A stretch of 64,000 nt of DNA from Lacimicrobium alkaliphilum. GTDB taxonomy: Bacteria > Pseudomonadota > Gammaproteobacteria > Enterobacterales > Alteromonadaceae. A program made the translations under genes and the position numbers. The stretch lies in assembly GCF_001466725.1 (NCBI RefSeq), contig NZ_CP013650.1:2542001-2606000 (forward strand), given 5' to 3'. The notes under the pieces are model-generated. The model saw only the letters and a list, made by a program, of their open reading frames with translations. It ran no database searches and had not been told where the DNA came from. The number at the start of each line of letters is the position of its first letter. The first letter of the stretch is position 1. Positions 9,186 to 18,426 of the stretch are shown one piece after another.

Positions 9186-9218
9186 TGTTCGTTTTGTCGT
9201 ACCAATAAGGTTAAAAGG

Positions 9219-10391
9219 TCAGTTAAGGGTTTTAATCGCCGCACTGATCCCATCCAGTGTCATCGGGTAGAATCTGTCTTCCATCAGTTCACGAATGATG
9301 CGCACAGACTGATAGTAATCCCAGTATTGTTGCGATTGCGGGCATAGCCATACCGCCTGATGGAAGTGCTTCAGCAGTCGCTGCATCCATAGCGCTCCGG
9401 GCTCTTCATTCCAGTGTTCGACACTGCCACCGGGATAGGTGATTTCATACGGCCCCATGGTGGCATCGCCTACGAAAATCAGTTTGTAATCACTGCCGTA
9501 TTTGTGGATCACATCCCATACCGGCATCGCTTCGTTGTGACGACGCAGATTATCCTGCCACACGCCTTCATACACGCAGTTATGGAAATAAAAATACTCC
9601 AGATGCTTAAACTCGCTGCGGGCCGCTGAAAACAGCTCCTCACAGGCCTGCACATGCATATCCATGGAGCCGCCTACATCAAAAAACAGCAATAATTTTA
9701 CCGCATTGTGGCGCTCAGGCACCATCTGCAAATCCAGCAAGCCGGCGTTTTTGGCGGTGCCGCGTATGGTGGCGGGCATATCCAGTTCATCACTGGCGCC
9801 GGTGCGGGCAAACTGGCGCAATTTGCGAAGGGCCACTTTAAGATTGCGGGTGCCCAGCTCAACATCACTGGCCAGGTTTTTAAACTCACGCTTATCCCAG
9901 ACCTTGACCGCAGAAAACTGATTATTGCCATCCTGACCGATACGCACCCCTTCGGGATTATAGCCATAGGCGCCAAAAGGTGAGGTGCCGCCGGTGCCTA
10001 TCCATTTATTACCGCCCTGATGGCGTTTCTGCTGTTCCTGCATGCGCTCTTTTAAGGTCTGTATCAGTTTTTCCAGCCCGCCCATGGCCTTGATGCGCTG
10101 CTTTTCTTCGTCGGTAAAATAACGATCCAGCTCCCTGCGCAGCCACTCTTCCGGGATCTCTTTACCGAACAGATCGAGGCTTTCAACCCCGGCAAAATAA
10201 TCGGCAAAGGCGCGGTCAAACTTATCGTACTGGCTTTCATCTTTGACCAGTATGGTGCGCGACAGCATATAAAAGGCATCCATATCCGCGAACACCAGTT
10301 GTTTTTCCAGCGCGCTTAACAGGTCCAGCAATTCACGCAGGCTGACCGGCAACTGGTACTGACGAAGACGAAAGAAAAACTCAACCAACAT
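9219..10391 (-). CDS. VWA domain protein, CoxE-like partner of the MoxR ATPase
   Basis: 390 residues. The first 130 are helical and charged; the C-terminal half is a von Willebrand A domain typical of the CoxE group. The metal-ion-dependent adhesion site reads DVGGS (Asp238 to Ser242) where the canonical motif is DxSxS, so its first Ser is Gly. It starts on the last base of the MoxR stop codon (TGATG overlap), so the two are translationally coupled. MoxR-VWA pairs generally act as chaperone-like machines that remodel or load metal into target complexes; the target here is not evident. Confidence 0.88.
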   Translation of the reverse strand: MLVEFFFRLRQYQLPVSLRELLDLLSALEKQLVFADMDAFYMLSRTILVKDESQYDKFDRAFADYFAGVESLDLFGKEIPEEWLRRELDRYFTDEEKQRIKAMGGLEKLIQTLKERMQEQQKRHQGGNKWIGTGGTSPFGAYGYNPEGVRIGQDGNNQFSAVKVWDKREFKNLASDVELGTRNLKVALRKLRQFARTGASDELDMPATIRGTAKNAGLLDLQMVPERHNAVKLLLFFDVGGSMDMHVQACEELFSAARSEFKHLEYFYFHNCVYEGVWQDNLRRHNEAMPVWDVIHKYGSDYKLIFVGDATMGPYEITYPGGSVEHWNEEPGALWMQRLLKHFHQAVWLCPQSQQYWDYYQSVRIIRELMEDRFYPMTLDGISAAIKTLN

Positions 10392-11227
10392 CAGCGGCGT
10401 GCCATAAAGGCCAGTTTTTCAAATAAATGAATATCCTGCTCGTTCTTCAGCAAGGCACCGTATAAAGGCGGAATCGCCTGTTTGCTGCCTTTGTTCTGCA
10501 ATGTTTCAGGGCTGATATCTTCTGCCACCAGCAGTTTCAGCCAGTCGATCAGCTCCGAGGTCGAGGGTTTTTTCTTCAGGCCAGGGATCTCCCGCAGGTT
10601 AAAAAAGGACTCCAGGGCCTGATTCAGCAGGTTCTTCTTCAGATCAGGAAAATGCACATCGACGATGCGGGCCATCTCTTCTTTGTCGGGAAAACGGATG
10701 TAATGGAAAAAACAGCGGCGCAGAAAGGCATCGGGCAGTTCTTTTTCATTATTGGAAGTGATAATGACGACAGGCCGTTGCGTGGCCTTTACGGTCTGGC
10801 GGGTTTCATACACATAGAATTCCATCCGATCCAGCTCCTGCAGCAGATCGTTAGGAAATTCGATATCCGCCTTGTCGATTTCATCGATCAGCAGTACCGG
10901 ACGTTGCTCTGCCTCAAACGCATGCCAGAGCTTGCCTTTAACAATGTAGTTGCTGATATCTTGTACTTTAGGGTCGCCCAATTGTGAGTCCCGTAATCTG
11001 GATACGGCATCATATTCATACAGGCCCTGCTGGGCCTTGGTGGTAGACTTGATATGCCAGGGGATCAGTTCGGTTCCCAGACTCTGTGCCACCTCTTCTG
11101 CCAGCATGGTCTTGCCGGTACCCGGCTCGCCTTTGATCAGCAGCGGCCGCTCAAGGGTAACGGCAGCATTGACCGCTAATTGCAGTTCCTCGGAGGCAAT
11201 ATACTTATCGGTTCCGGTAAAGCTCAT
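10391..11227 (-). CDS. MoxR-family AAA+ ATPase
   Basis: 278-residue AAA+ ATPase of the MoxR clade. Walker A GEPGTGKT (33-40), Walker B LLIDEID (about 112-118), sensor-1 IITSNNEKELPDAFLRRC and arginine-finger region are all present, so it should hydrolyse ATP in a hexameric ring. It is the first gene of the leftward MoxR-VWA-RDD-DUF4412-like run and is divergent from cysK with about 170 bp between them. Confidence 0.93.
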   Translation of the reverse strand: MSFTGTDKYIASEELQLAVNAAVTLERPLLIKGEPGTGKTMLAEEVAQSLGTELIPWHIKSTTKAQQGLYEYDAVSRLRDSQLGDPKVQDISNYIVKGKLWHAFEAEQRPVLLIDEIDKADIEFPNDLLQELDRMEFYVYETRQTVKATQRPVVIITSNNEKELPDAFLRRCFFHYIRFPDKEEMARIVDVHFPDLKKNLLNQALESFFNLREIPGLKKKPSTSELIDWLKLLVAEDISPETLQNKGSKQAIPPLYGALLKNEQDIHLFEKLAFMARR

Positions 11228-11396
11228 AGTCCCTCTTTACTCGTTGGTTATTGTGATGAATCACAATATCATATAGCAAAAAAGCAGTTTGATTTTAGTC
11301 GCATAGGCTTAATCTATGTTTAATCCCTGACGGGGCAACAGATTCAGTCTATTGTTTGGTTAATTTACAACCGGCAACAACATGCAAGGAATACCC

Positions 11397-12362
11397 ATGC
11401 AAGTATATAAAGATAATTCAGAGTCCATCGGCCATACCCCGCTGGTTAAACTCAACCGGGTAACCGGCGGTAATGTGTATGCCAAAATGGAATCCCGTAA
11501 TCCAAGTTTCAGTGTTAAATGCCGTATCGGCGCCAATATGGTCTGGGATGCTGAAAAACGCGGTGTACTGACCGAAGGCAAAGAGCTGGTGGAACCCACC
11601 AGCGGCAACACAGGTATCGCGCTTGCCTTTGTGGCGGCCTCCCGCGGTTACAAGCTGACCCTGACCATGCCAAGCACCATGAGCCTGGAAAGACGCAAGC
11701 TTCTTAAGGCGCTGGGCGCCAATGTGGTGCTCACCGAAGGCCCTAAAGGCATGAAAGGTGCGATTGCCAAGGCCCAGGAAATTGTCGACTCGGATCCGAA
11801 CAAATATATCATGTTGCAACAGTTCGATAACCCGGCCAATCCGGAGATCCATGAAAAAACGACCGGTCCGGAAATCTGGCAGGATCTGGACGGCAACATC
11901 GATATCTTCATTGCCGGTGTGGGTACCGGCGGTACTATTACCGGTGTCAGCCGTTATCTGAAGAAAACCAAAGGCAAACAGGTACTCAGCGTTGCCGTTG
12001 AGCCAACAGATTCACCTGTTATTACTCAGGCCAAAGCCGGTCAGGAACTGACCCCCGGCCCACATAAAATTCAGGGTATTGGAGCCGGTTTTATTCCCGG
12101 CAACCTGGATCTGGAGATGGTGGATACCGTTGAGCAGGTCAGCAATGACGATGCCATGGAAATGGCGCACCGGCTGATGCGCGAAGAAGGCATTCTGGCG
12201 GGTATTTCTTCCGGTGCTGCGGTTATCGCGGCCAAGCGCCTGGCGGAAAAGCCGGAAAATGCCGGTAAGAACATTGTGGTGATCCTGCCCAGCTCTGCCG
12301 AACGTTACCTGTCCAGCCCGCTGTTTGCCGGTGCCTTCAGCGAAGAAGACCTGGCCCAGTAA
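11397..12362 (+). CDS. cysK: Cysteine synthase A (O-acetylserine sulfhydrylase)
   Basis: Forms L-cysteine from O-acetyl-L-serine and sulfide, PLP-dependent, cytoplasmic. 321 residues, closely matching E. coli Cys[12 protein letters not shown], the PLP lysine Lys41 in [12 protein letters not shown], the substrate loop EPTSGNTG, the phosphate-binding GTGGTITGV and [13 protein letters not shown] chose the ATG at 11397, with AAGGA six bases upstream and the family's N-terminus, over an in-frame ATG five codons earlier. Monocistronic, ending in a strong terminator. Confidence 0.96.
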   Translation: MQVYKDNSESIGHTPLVKLNRVTGGNVYAKMESRNPSFSVKCRIGANMVWDAEKRGVLTEGKELVEPTSGNTGIALAFVAASRGYKLTLTMPSTMSLERRKLLKALGANVVLTEGPKGMKGAIAKAQEIVDSDPNKYIMLQQFDNPANPEIHEKTTGPEIWQDLDGNIDIFIAGVGTGGTITGVSRYLKKTKGKQVLSVAVEPTDSPVITQAKAGQELTPGPHKIQGIGAGFIPGNLDLEMVDTVEQVSNDDAMEMAHRLMREEGILAGISSGAAVIAAKRLAEKPENAGKNIVVILPSSAERYLSSPLFAGAFSEEDLAQ

Positions 12363-12388
12363 AACACCGCAAAGCGCTGTCGATAAAA

Positions 12389-12425
12389 GCCGCCATCAGC
12401 ACTTACTGATGGTGGTTTTTTTGTA
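12389..12425 (+). terminator. Rho-independent terminator of cysK
   Basis: Stem CCGCCATCAG / CTGATGGTGG with a 6-base loop, followed by a run of seven Ts, about 30 bp after the cysK stop codon. Confidence 0.9.
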
Positions 12426-12498
12426 TTAAAGGGTATAGCTTTACTTTTTTAACGGTTCGTCGCAGACTTTCAGTCAATAGCACCAGCGGAGACTGATT

Positions 12499-12957
12499 TT
12501 GAAAAAGCTGTTTATTATTCCATTGTTACTGATTTTGACGGCGTTAACAGCGTGCACCGAGGCGGATAAAAGTTCCGGTGTGGGTAAATACGGCATGATG
12601 GACAAAGGCACACCTGAATATGCGGCGATCAGTTTTTTTGATTACCTGTATCATGATGAGAATATCGAGCGGGCTAAAACCTTAAGTACTGATCGAATGG
12701 ATCGCCTGCTGGACAATTACCGCACCAACCGTAACTTTCAGCGTCACGTAATTAACTTGCCCTACGATAAAGTGGAAATGCAAATCGACAGCGGTAACAG
12801 CAATATGCGCTCAGAGTTTGCCGACCAGGCCAGTATCACCATCTTCTTTACCGGCACACTGCATAATGAAACCGTTCAGGATCTGCGCACGGTTAATCTG
12901 ACCAAGGTCAATGGTGAATGGCTGGTAGATGAAATCGAAGCGGATAAATTCCTCTGA
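12499..12957 (+). CDS. Small lipoprotein of unknown function
   Basis: 152 residues with a lipoprotein signal peptide and lipobox LTAC (Cys at residue 19), so an envelope lipoprotein. The mature part contains an FDYLYHDENIERA helix-like segment and a beta-rich C-terminus resembling DUF4878/NTF2-like lipoproteins (VNLTKVNGEWLVDEIEA). The start is TTG with GGAG seven bases upstream. I do not recognise a specific function. It converges on the glutaredoxin-MauE gene with only a few bases between stops. Confidence 0.85.
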   Translation: MKKLFIIPLLLILTALTACTEADKSSGVGKYGMMDKGTPEYAAISFFDYLYHDENIERAKTLSTDRMDRLLDNYRTNRNFQRHVINLPYDKVEMQIDSGNSNMRSEFADQASITIFFTGTLHNETVQDLRTVNLTKVNGEWLVDEIEADKFL

Positions 12958-12964
12958 TTTGTGC

Positions 12965-13645
12965 CTATTGATATAACAACCACAACCCCATTACCGCCAT
13001 CATGGCATTTTCGGTGAAACTGATAATGCCCAGTGGCACCTTGTTATTGCCGCCAACACAGGCGCAGTTCAGATCTGTTTTGTCGATATAGACCGCTTTG
13101 AGCACCGAGACGCCACCAACAACACCGATAAACACAGACACCAGCCCGACAACCGTGGGCAGATACAGTGACAAAAAGCCCAGGCCAACCAACAACTCGG
13201 CAAAAGGGTATACATACGCATAAGCAGCCACCCGCTTACTAAGCAGATCATACTGCTTAAACCCCTGCACAAAAGCCGGTATGTCCATCAGCTTTAAGAT
13301 GGCCAGCACCGATAACGACAGTCCCATAAACATCATCACCGTGCCGGTCATTGCCAATGTCATCAGCAAGGTGCTGGCAAACACCGCAATCACCGGGATA
13401 TAACTGCTGTCTTCCTCTTCTTCACCGTAATACTCAGCCAGTTCACTGTAACCACCAATGCGTTTACCTTTAAGAAAAAACTGCGGCGTGGTGGCCACAT
13501 CATGTTCCTGTCTAAACGCCTGTTCCTCCTGCTTATCGGCAAAGGTTTCCACCTCAAACTCAACATCCTGTTCTTCCAGCAGCGATTCGGCCTTGTCAGC
13601 AGCGCCGCACTGAGCTTTACGATAAAGGATATTCTGATCGCTCAT
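12965..13645 (-). CDS. Glutaredoxin-like domain fused to a MauE/DoxX-type membrane domain
   Basis: 226 residues. Residues 1-75 are a glutaredoxin fold with the cis-proline loop ATTPQFF (Pro54) and GSH-site GGYSEL, but the active site reads CGAA, keeping one cysteine (Cys13) in place of CPYC. Residues about 84-226 form four membrane helices of the MauE/DoxX type with a CAC motif (Cys194, Cys196) near the last loop. MauE-type domains pass electrons to periplasmic disulphides, so a thiol-redox role across the membrane is plausible. It starts on the base next to the CPBP stop codon, so the two genes are coupled. Confidence 0.85.
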   Translation of the reverse strand: MSDQNILYRKAQCGAADKAESLLEEQDVEFEVETFADKQEEQAFRQEHDVATTPQFFLKGKRIGGYSELAEYYGEEEEDSSYIPVIAVFASTLLMTLAMTGTVMMFMGLSLSVLAILKLMDIPAFVQGFKQYDLLSKRVAAYAYVYPFAELLVGLGFLSLYLPTVVGLVSVFIGVVGGVSVLKAVYIDKTDLNCACVGGNNKVPLGIISFTENAMMAVMGLWLLYQ

Positions 13646-14395
13646 TTAACCTCCTGTCAGGGATTGAAAAAAAGCCGTTTGTGGGAAAAGGTTAGCACTG
13701 ATTGAGAATAAATTATTAGTGATGTGGCAAATAATAGCAGGCCAGATTGAACCGCTGGCCACATAGAGGTAAATAATAATCAGTGACATCAGCGCCGCAC
13801 TGATGGCCTGGGCCGGAACAATATGCGAAGCGCCAAAAATGACCGAGCTGATAATGGCCGCCAGCCATAGTGGCCTGCGGGAAGCGAACCACTGAAACAA
13901 AAAACCACGAAAAAACACCTCCTCGGCCACAGGTGTCACCAGTACCGTCAGGCCAAGAAACAGACTAAGGGCCGGTATGCTGGTCTCACTCAGTTGCAGC
14001 GGAGCGGCAGTAAAGGCATGCCACTGAGGCATCACAAATACCATCCATTTGGCTAAGACTACGCGAACCAGAAAACCCGCTATGGCCAGAAAAACAGCCA
14101 GGTATAACCACTTTGTTCTGAAAGGTTTAAAACCCACAGCTTGCCAGCAAAGGCCTTTGTGTTTCAGAGCAACAGCGATGACGGTAAAGATAAGCCCCGC
14201 TTTCAGGGCCTGATTAAAGACAAGCAATTTTGCCGGCATGGTGGTGCTGCCAGCGAAATAGGCCTGATAACCGATGCTGTGCTTAACCCAGAGCATATGC
14301 CCCATGGATATGGCGGTATATAGCAGCATAAAACAAAACAGTAAGATGATCCCCTGAGAGAAAGTCCAGGGACTGGAAAGTCTTGAGTTCAACAT
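13646..14395 (-). CDS. CPBP family intramembrane glutamic endopeptidase (CAAX-like)
   Basis: About 249 residues, multi-pass inner-membrane protein. The signature of the CPBP/Abi family is complete: EEVFFRGFLF (EExxxR motif), FGASH and a final HITNN motif on the last helices. In bacteria these act as intramembrane proteases or maturation factors; the substrate is unknown. The ATG at 14395 has AGGTG nine bases upstream and is preferred over a GTG at 14407. Confidence 0.85.
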   Translation of the reverse strand: MLNSRLSSPWTFSQGIILLFCFMLLYTAISMGHMLWVKHSIGYQAYFAGSTTMPAKLLVFNQALKAGLIFTVIAVALKHKGLCWQAVGFKPFRTKWLYLAVFLAIAGFLVRVVLAKWMVFVMPQWHAFTAAPLQLSETSIPALSLFLGLTVLVTPVAEEVFFRGFLFQWFASRRPLWLAAIISSVIFGASHIVPAQAISAALMSLIIIYLYVASGSIWPAIICHITNNLFSISANLFPQTAFFQSLTGG

Positions 14396-14478
14396 AAGGA
14401 TATTCACCTGTCAGTCAAAGGCACTGACAGACTATTCACAAGTGAACCAAAAGACCCGGATTAAGATGTCAGTTGTTG

Positions 14479-15153
14479 TTAATCAACATCACCAACACCC
14501 AGCTCCCGGGCTTTTTCAATGGCTTGCTTACGGTCATTTACGGCGAGCTTACGGTACAACGCGCTATTATAGGTACGTACCGTGGAGGGACTTAAATTTA
14601 ACTCTCGGGCAATATGTTTATCACCGAGCCCCTGGCTGATCAACTTCAGTAATGCCTGTTCCTGAGGGCTGAGCATCAACGCTTCTGTATCAGTCTGGCC
14701 TTTTTCCGCTACCTGCTGCACCGATAACAGGCATTGTGATTCTGTTGCATAACGGACGCGGACCTCGGCTCCGGGATACAGGTTCACTGGTTTCAAGCCA
14801 TCGGCTGAGAAGGTTTTGCCCTGCACGGCTAATATGGTGCGGGAAGGACTCAACAGCACACCGGGTTTAACATACACATTAGCCAGCCCTTGCAGGATCT
14901 TCACGTGCTTTAGCTGTAGATCCCGTTTTATCTTCAGCCACTGACCGGGAAAATGGCGCAATAACCAGAGCCAGAACAGGATTAGCGGTCCAATGAGCAG
15001 CCACTGGCCTCTGTCCAGAATCACCACTCTATTCAGCGTCAGCCAAATCAACACAACAACCCCAATCAACAGCAGTGTTATAGCGATACAGCCTAAGTTC
15101 GCCCTTAACCAATACTGCTTTAGTCGCTTTGTTTCCGCCGCCGTCAATATCAC
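14479..15153 (-). CDS. Membrane-anchored LuxR-type transcriptional regulator
   Basis: 224 residues with an unusual layout. Two membrane helices (about 22-40 and 51-66) come first, then an extramembrane beta-rich segment (75-150) and a C-terminal GerE/LuxR helix-turn-helix (161-220: LSPQEQALLKLISQG, HIARELNLSPSTVRTYNSALYRKL). There is no receiver or autoinducer domain. A DNA-binding domain tethered to the inner membrane would sense a membrane or envelope signal. It lies 24 bp downstream of the gamma-glutamyltransferase gene in the same orientation and may be co-transcribed. Confidence 0.85.
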   Translation of the reverse strand: MILTAAETKRLKQYWLRANLGCIAITLLLIGVVVLIWLTLNRVVILDRGQWLLIGPLILFWLWLLRHFPGQWLKIKRDLQLKHVKILQGLANVYVKPGVLLSPSRTILAVQGKTFSADGLKPVNLYPGAEVRVRYATESQCLLSVQQVAEKGQTDTEALMLSPQEQALLKLISQGLGDKHIARELNLSPSTVRTYNSALYRKLAVNDRKQAIEKARELGVGDVD

Positions 15154-15177
15154 CCCCAGCGCCTGTCAGCAAGGCAA

Positions 15178-16914
15178 TTACAGCCCCAGTGCCACGCCTT
15201 CGCGCCTGGGATCCGCGCCGCCAATACGTTTACCGTTTTTGAGCAACACACCATGAATACCACTGTTCAGATCTATCACCCTGACATCATGGCCTCGCTT
15301 TTCAAACTCTTTAGCGAACTGTGCCAATGGGGTACCCTTCTCAAGGGCCGTATAATCGTTACGATTAGTGATCTTAGCCAGATTAATGGCCTGCTGGATA
15401 TCCAGCTTCCAGTCCAGCACCCCAATCAGGGTCTGAGTGACATAGTTGATAATACGACTGCCACCCGGTGAACCGACTACCAGATACAGTTCACCTTGTG
15501 AATCAAACACCATCGCCGGCGCCATCGAGCTGCGCGGCCGTTTACCCGGTTCAATGCGATTGGCTACCGGTTTGCCATTTTTTTCTGCGATAAACGAAAA
15601 ATCTGTCATCTGATTGTTCAGCAAAAACCCGCCAACCATCAGACCAGAACCGAAAGCCATCTCAATGCTGCTGGTCATAGACACCGCATTACCTTTGCTA
15701 TCGACAATAGCAATATGGCTCGTGTTCGGCAACTCATATGCCTGACCTGCGGTCAGGGTGTTTTCAGCATAAGGTTTACCCGCCAGCGCCACGCCCATGT
15801 CCTGATCTTTTTCAATCAGTGAGGCACGCTCTGACAGGTACTGTTTATCCAGCAAAGGTTGCATATCCAGGCCGGTAAAGTCGCTGTCTGCCACATAGGC
15901 TTCACGGTCAGCAAAGGCGAGCCTGGATGCCTGGGTAAACAAATGCAGGGCCTCGAGGCTGTTTGGCTGATACTGCTCCAGTTCAAAGGACTCCAGCATC
16001 CCTAAGGTCTGCAATATCGCCACGCCACCCGAACTCGGCGGTGCCATGCCACAAACCCTGTAGACCTTGTATTCCCCGCACAAAGGTTCACGCTGCACCG
16101 GCTGATATGTCTGCATATCTTTAAGGCTCAGTCGTCCCGGATTAATACTGGCATGCTGCACAGCATTGACGATTCGCTCCGCCAGGGGCCCCTGATAGAA
16201 TCCCTTTGCACCGGCTTCCGCAATCCGGCTCAGGCTGTCAGCCAGTTGCGGGTTTTTCAATACACTACCAGCGGCAATGGGTGCGTCGTCAGGATAAAAG
16301 TAGGCTCTGGTTGTATCAAAACGCTTTACTCCCGGATGAATATCCATGGCCACCAGTTTTGCCAGCCGTGGTGACACTTCAAATCCCTTTTGTGCCAGCT
16401 CGATACTGTCTTTAAACAGACGTTTCCAGGGCAAAACGCCAAATTGTTGATGAGCCATTTCCAGCGCACTGACAGCGCCCGGAACACCGACAGCCTGCCC
16501 GCCAACGATGGCTTCACGCCAGGGCTTGGGTTTGTCCCCCTGAATAAACATATTGGGATCCACATTCTGTGGCGCTTTTTCTCTGCCATCGAAGGTATGC
16601 AGGCGTTTGTTTTCATTATCCCAGTAAAGAATAAAGGTGCCGCCACCAATACCCGAAGACTGAGGTTCAACCAGTGTCAGCATGGCCTGAATGGCCACTG
16701 CCGCATCGATGGCACTGCCACCTTCGCGCAGAATAATTTTACCTGCCTTTGAAGCATGAGGGTTGGCCGCACTGACCATGGCGCTATCAGATTCTACCGC
16801 CGTCTTTTGTTGATAACCGGTTGCCGCTTCCGGCTCCCGGTCTTCTCTTTTATCCGGTTTGGCAACACCATTGAGTGTGACAAGACAAAGTAATATCAAT
16901 ACCCGCAACTGCAT
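15178..16914 (-). CDS. ggt: Gamma-glutamyltransferase (glutathione hydrolase), exported
   Basis: Periplasmic N-terminal-nucleophile hydrolase that cleaves glutathione and other gamma-glutamyl compounds after autoprocessing into two subunits. 578 residues with an N-terminal signal peptide. The processing site and nucleophile is Thr398 in NTSHIAIVD, and the gamma-glutamyl site blocks PRSSMAPAMVF and VGSPGGSRII are present, as is the large-subunit ASGIGGG-like stretch SSGIGGGTFILYWD. Length and order match bacterial GGT. The membrane LuxR-type gene follows directly. Confidence 0.95.
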   Translation of the reverse strand: MQLRVLILLCLVTLNGVAKPDKREDREPEAATGYQQKTAVESDSAMVSAANPHASKAGKIILREGGSAIDAAVAIQAMLTLVEPQSSGIGGGTFILYWDNENKRLHTFDGREKAPQNVDPNMFIQGDKPKPWREAIVGGQAVGVPGAVSALEMAHQQFGVLPWKRLFKDSIELAQKGFEVSPRLAKLVAMDIHPGVKRFDTTRAYFYPDDAPIAAGSVLKNPQLADSLSRIAEAGAKGFYQGPLAERIVNAVQHASINPGRLSLKDMQTYQPVQREPLCGEYKVYRVCGMAPPSSGGVAILQTLGMLESFELEQYQPNSLEALHLFTQASRLAFADREAYVADSDFTGLDMQPLLDKQYLSERASLIEKDQDMGVALAGKPYAENTLTAGQAYELPNTSHIAIVDSKGNAVSMTSSIEMAFGSGLMVGGFLLNNQMTDFSFIAEKNGKPVANRIEPGKRPRSSMAPAMVFDSQGELYLVVGSPGGSRIINYVTQTLIGVLDWKLDIQQAINLAKITNRNDYTALEKGTPLAQFAKEFEKRGHDVRVIDLNSGIHGVLLKNGKRIGGADPRREGVALGL

Positions 16915-16925
16915 CCTTCTACCCC

Positions 16926-17690
16926 TTAGTTATAACGTGACGGATCTGGCTTACGCTTTTCCAGAAAGGCCGCAAAGGCCTCTTTGGCAGCATCTGACTT
17001 CAACTGCTTAACAAACAGATCCAGTTCATTATGCATATGTCTGGTGACTTCCTGATGAGAGGTTTTCATCAATAGTTTGGTCAGTTTCATCGCCTGCCTG
17101 GGCTTGCTGACCAGATTCTGCATCACCTTATTCACCTTGTCGTCCAGCTCTGCAACTGGCAAGGCCTGATTAACCAGACCAAACTGGACCGCCTCACTGG
17201 CGTCAAAGGGCTCACCCGCCATTAGCCATTGTGCAGCCTTACGATGGCCCACCAGTCTGGGCAGCAGGTAACTGGAGGCATATTCAGGTACCAGCGCAAG
17301 GTTAATAAAGGGCATTGAAAAGCGGGCGTTATCGGCACAATAGACCAGATCACAGTGCAGCAGCAATGTGGTGCCGATCCCCACTGCCATACCCTGCACC
17401 TGAGCAACCACAGGCAAAGGACATTTCATCAGTGCGGTCATAAAGCGCACGGTTTGCTCAACCTGCTCAGGGCCTGACGCTTTGGCAAAATCATTCAGAT
17501 CATTTCCGGCAGTAAAATCCTGCCCCTCGCCTTTGAACAGCACCGCTCTGGTTTGCTCAGAGGCAGTGGCTTGCTCAAGCGCCTCAGCCATTTGCTGATA
17601 CATGGCATGGGTCAGGGCATTTTTCTTGTCTGCCCGGTTAAAGATGATTTCCGTTATCTGATTGTTTTGTTGAATGAGAATTTCTGACAT
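16926..17690 (-). CDS. Crotonase-superfamily protein, enoyl-CoA isomerase-like
   Basis: 254 residues of the enoyl-CoA hydratase/isomerase fold (RADKKNALTHAMYQQM, GEGQDFTAGNDLNDF oxyanion loop, VQGMAVGIGTTLLLHCDLVY). At the hydratase Glu144 position there is Thr, while an acid is kept in VPEYASSYLLP. That single-acid pattern (PExxSS) is the one of monofunctional delta3,delta2-enoyl-CoA isomerases, so isomerase activity is likelier than hydration. I chose the ATG at 17690 (CAGGG upstream, family N-terminus MSEILIQQNN) over a start 39 codons earlier. It lies 11 bp after ggt in reading order reversed, i.e. just upstream of it. Confidence 0.85.
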   Translation of the reverse strand: MSEILIQQNNQITEIIFNRADKKNALTHAMYQQMAEALEQATASEQTRAVLFKGEGQDFTAGNDLNDFAKASGPEQVEQTVRFMTALMKCPLPVVAQVQGMAVGIGTTLLLHCDLVYCADNARFSMPFINLALVPEYASSYLLPRLVGHRKAAQWLMAGEPFDASEAVQFGLVNQALPVAELDDKVNKVMQNLVSKPRQAMKLTKLLMKTSHQEVTRHMHNELDLFVKQLKSDAAKEAFAAFLEKRKPDPSRYN

Positions 17691-17832
17691 TGCGACCCTG
17701 CCTGATATTTCTGCCATAAAGTAGCCGCACTTTACCAGTGTGTAAAAACAATAAACAGATGCTGATCGGGTACCTTGACGGTATGATGCTAAAAAAGCGT
17801 CATCCATAACCGCAGCCTTCAGTCATTTATTT

Positions 17833-18426
17833 ATGTTAAACCTGCCCTTAAAGACCCCTCAGTTTTCAGGCCCCCTGGTATTATTGATACTGATTGTGCT
17901 TGCCCATGCCCTGAGCCCGGTAAGTTACGAATTACTTGCCTATCATCGCGATGGCATTTCTGAATATCAGTGGTGGCGACTGCTCAGTGCACATTTGCTG
18001 CATACCAATCTGAATCATTTATTGCTCAATAGTGCCGGTGTGGTTCTGTTGTGGGCGGTGTTTGGTGAATACTACCGGCCCTTTTACTATGCCGGCATTA
18101 CCACAGGCTGTGCCTTAGTGACCAGCGTGGGTCTCTACCTGCTGGTACCGGAATTACAGTGGTATGTAGGACTGTCCGGTGTGTTGCATGGCCTGTTTGC
18201 CTGGGGAGCCCTGAGCGATATCAGAACAGGTCGGCGAACAGGATGGCTGTTGCTGCTGGGTCTGGCCGTGAAAATTGGCTATGAAGCTGCTTTCGGCGGC
18301 GACCAAAGTGTAAGCCGGCTTATTGAAGCCAGAGTCGCAACGGAAGCCCATTTACTGGGCGCCATAAGTGGCTTGCTGTTCTGTCTGCCGGTGTTATTCT
18401 TTAGCAAGAAAAGTATTACAACTTAA
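17833..18426 (+). CDS. rrtA: Rhombosortase (rhomboid-family protease for GlyGly-CTERM proteins)
   Basis: 197-residue polytopic rhomboid-type serine protease. The nucleophile motif GLSGVLHG (Ser115) and the C-terminal [10 protein letters not shown] (His173) match the rhombosortase subgroup, which removes the GlyGly-CTERM anchor from surface proteins exported by type II secretion. Several membrane helices fill the rest. No GlyGly-CTERM substrate is encoded in this window, so targets lie elsewhere. Its 3' end overlaps the chemoreceptor gene on the other strand by 11 bp. Confidence 0.9.
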   Translation: MLNLPLKTPQFSGPLVLLILIVLAHALSPVSYELLAYHRDGISEYQWWRLLSAHLLHTNLNHLLLNSAGVVLLWAVFGEYYRPFYYAGITTGCALVTSVGLYLLVPELQWYVGLSGVLHGLFAWGALSDIRTGRRTGWLLLLGLAVKIGYEAAFGGDQSVSRLIEARVATEAHLLGAISGLLFCLPVLFFSKKSITT

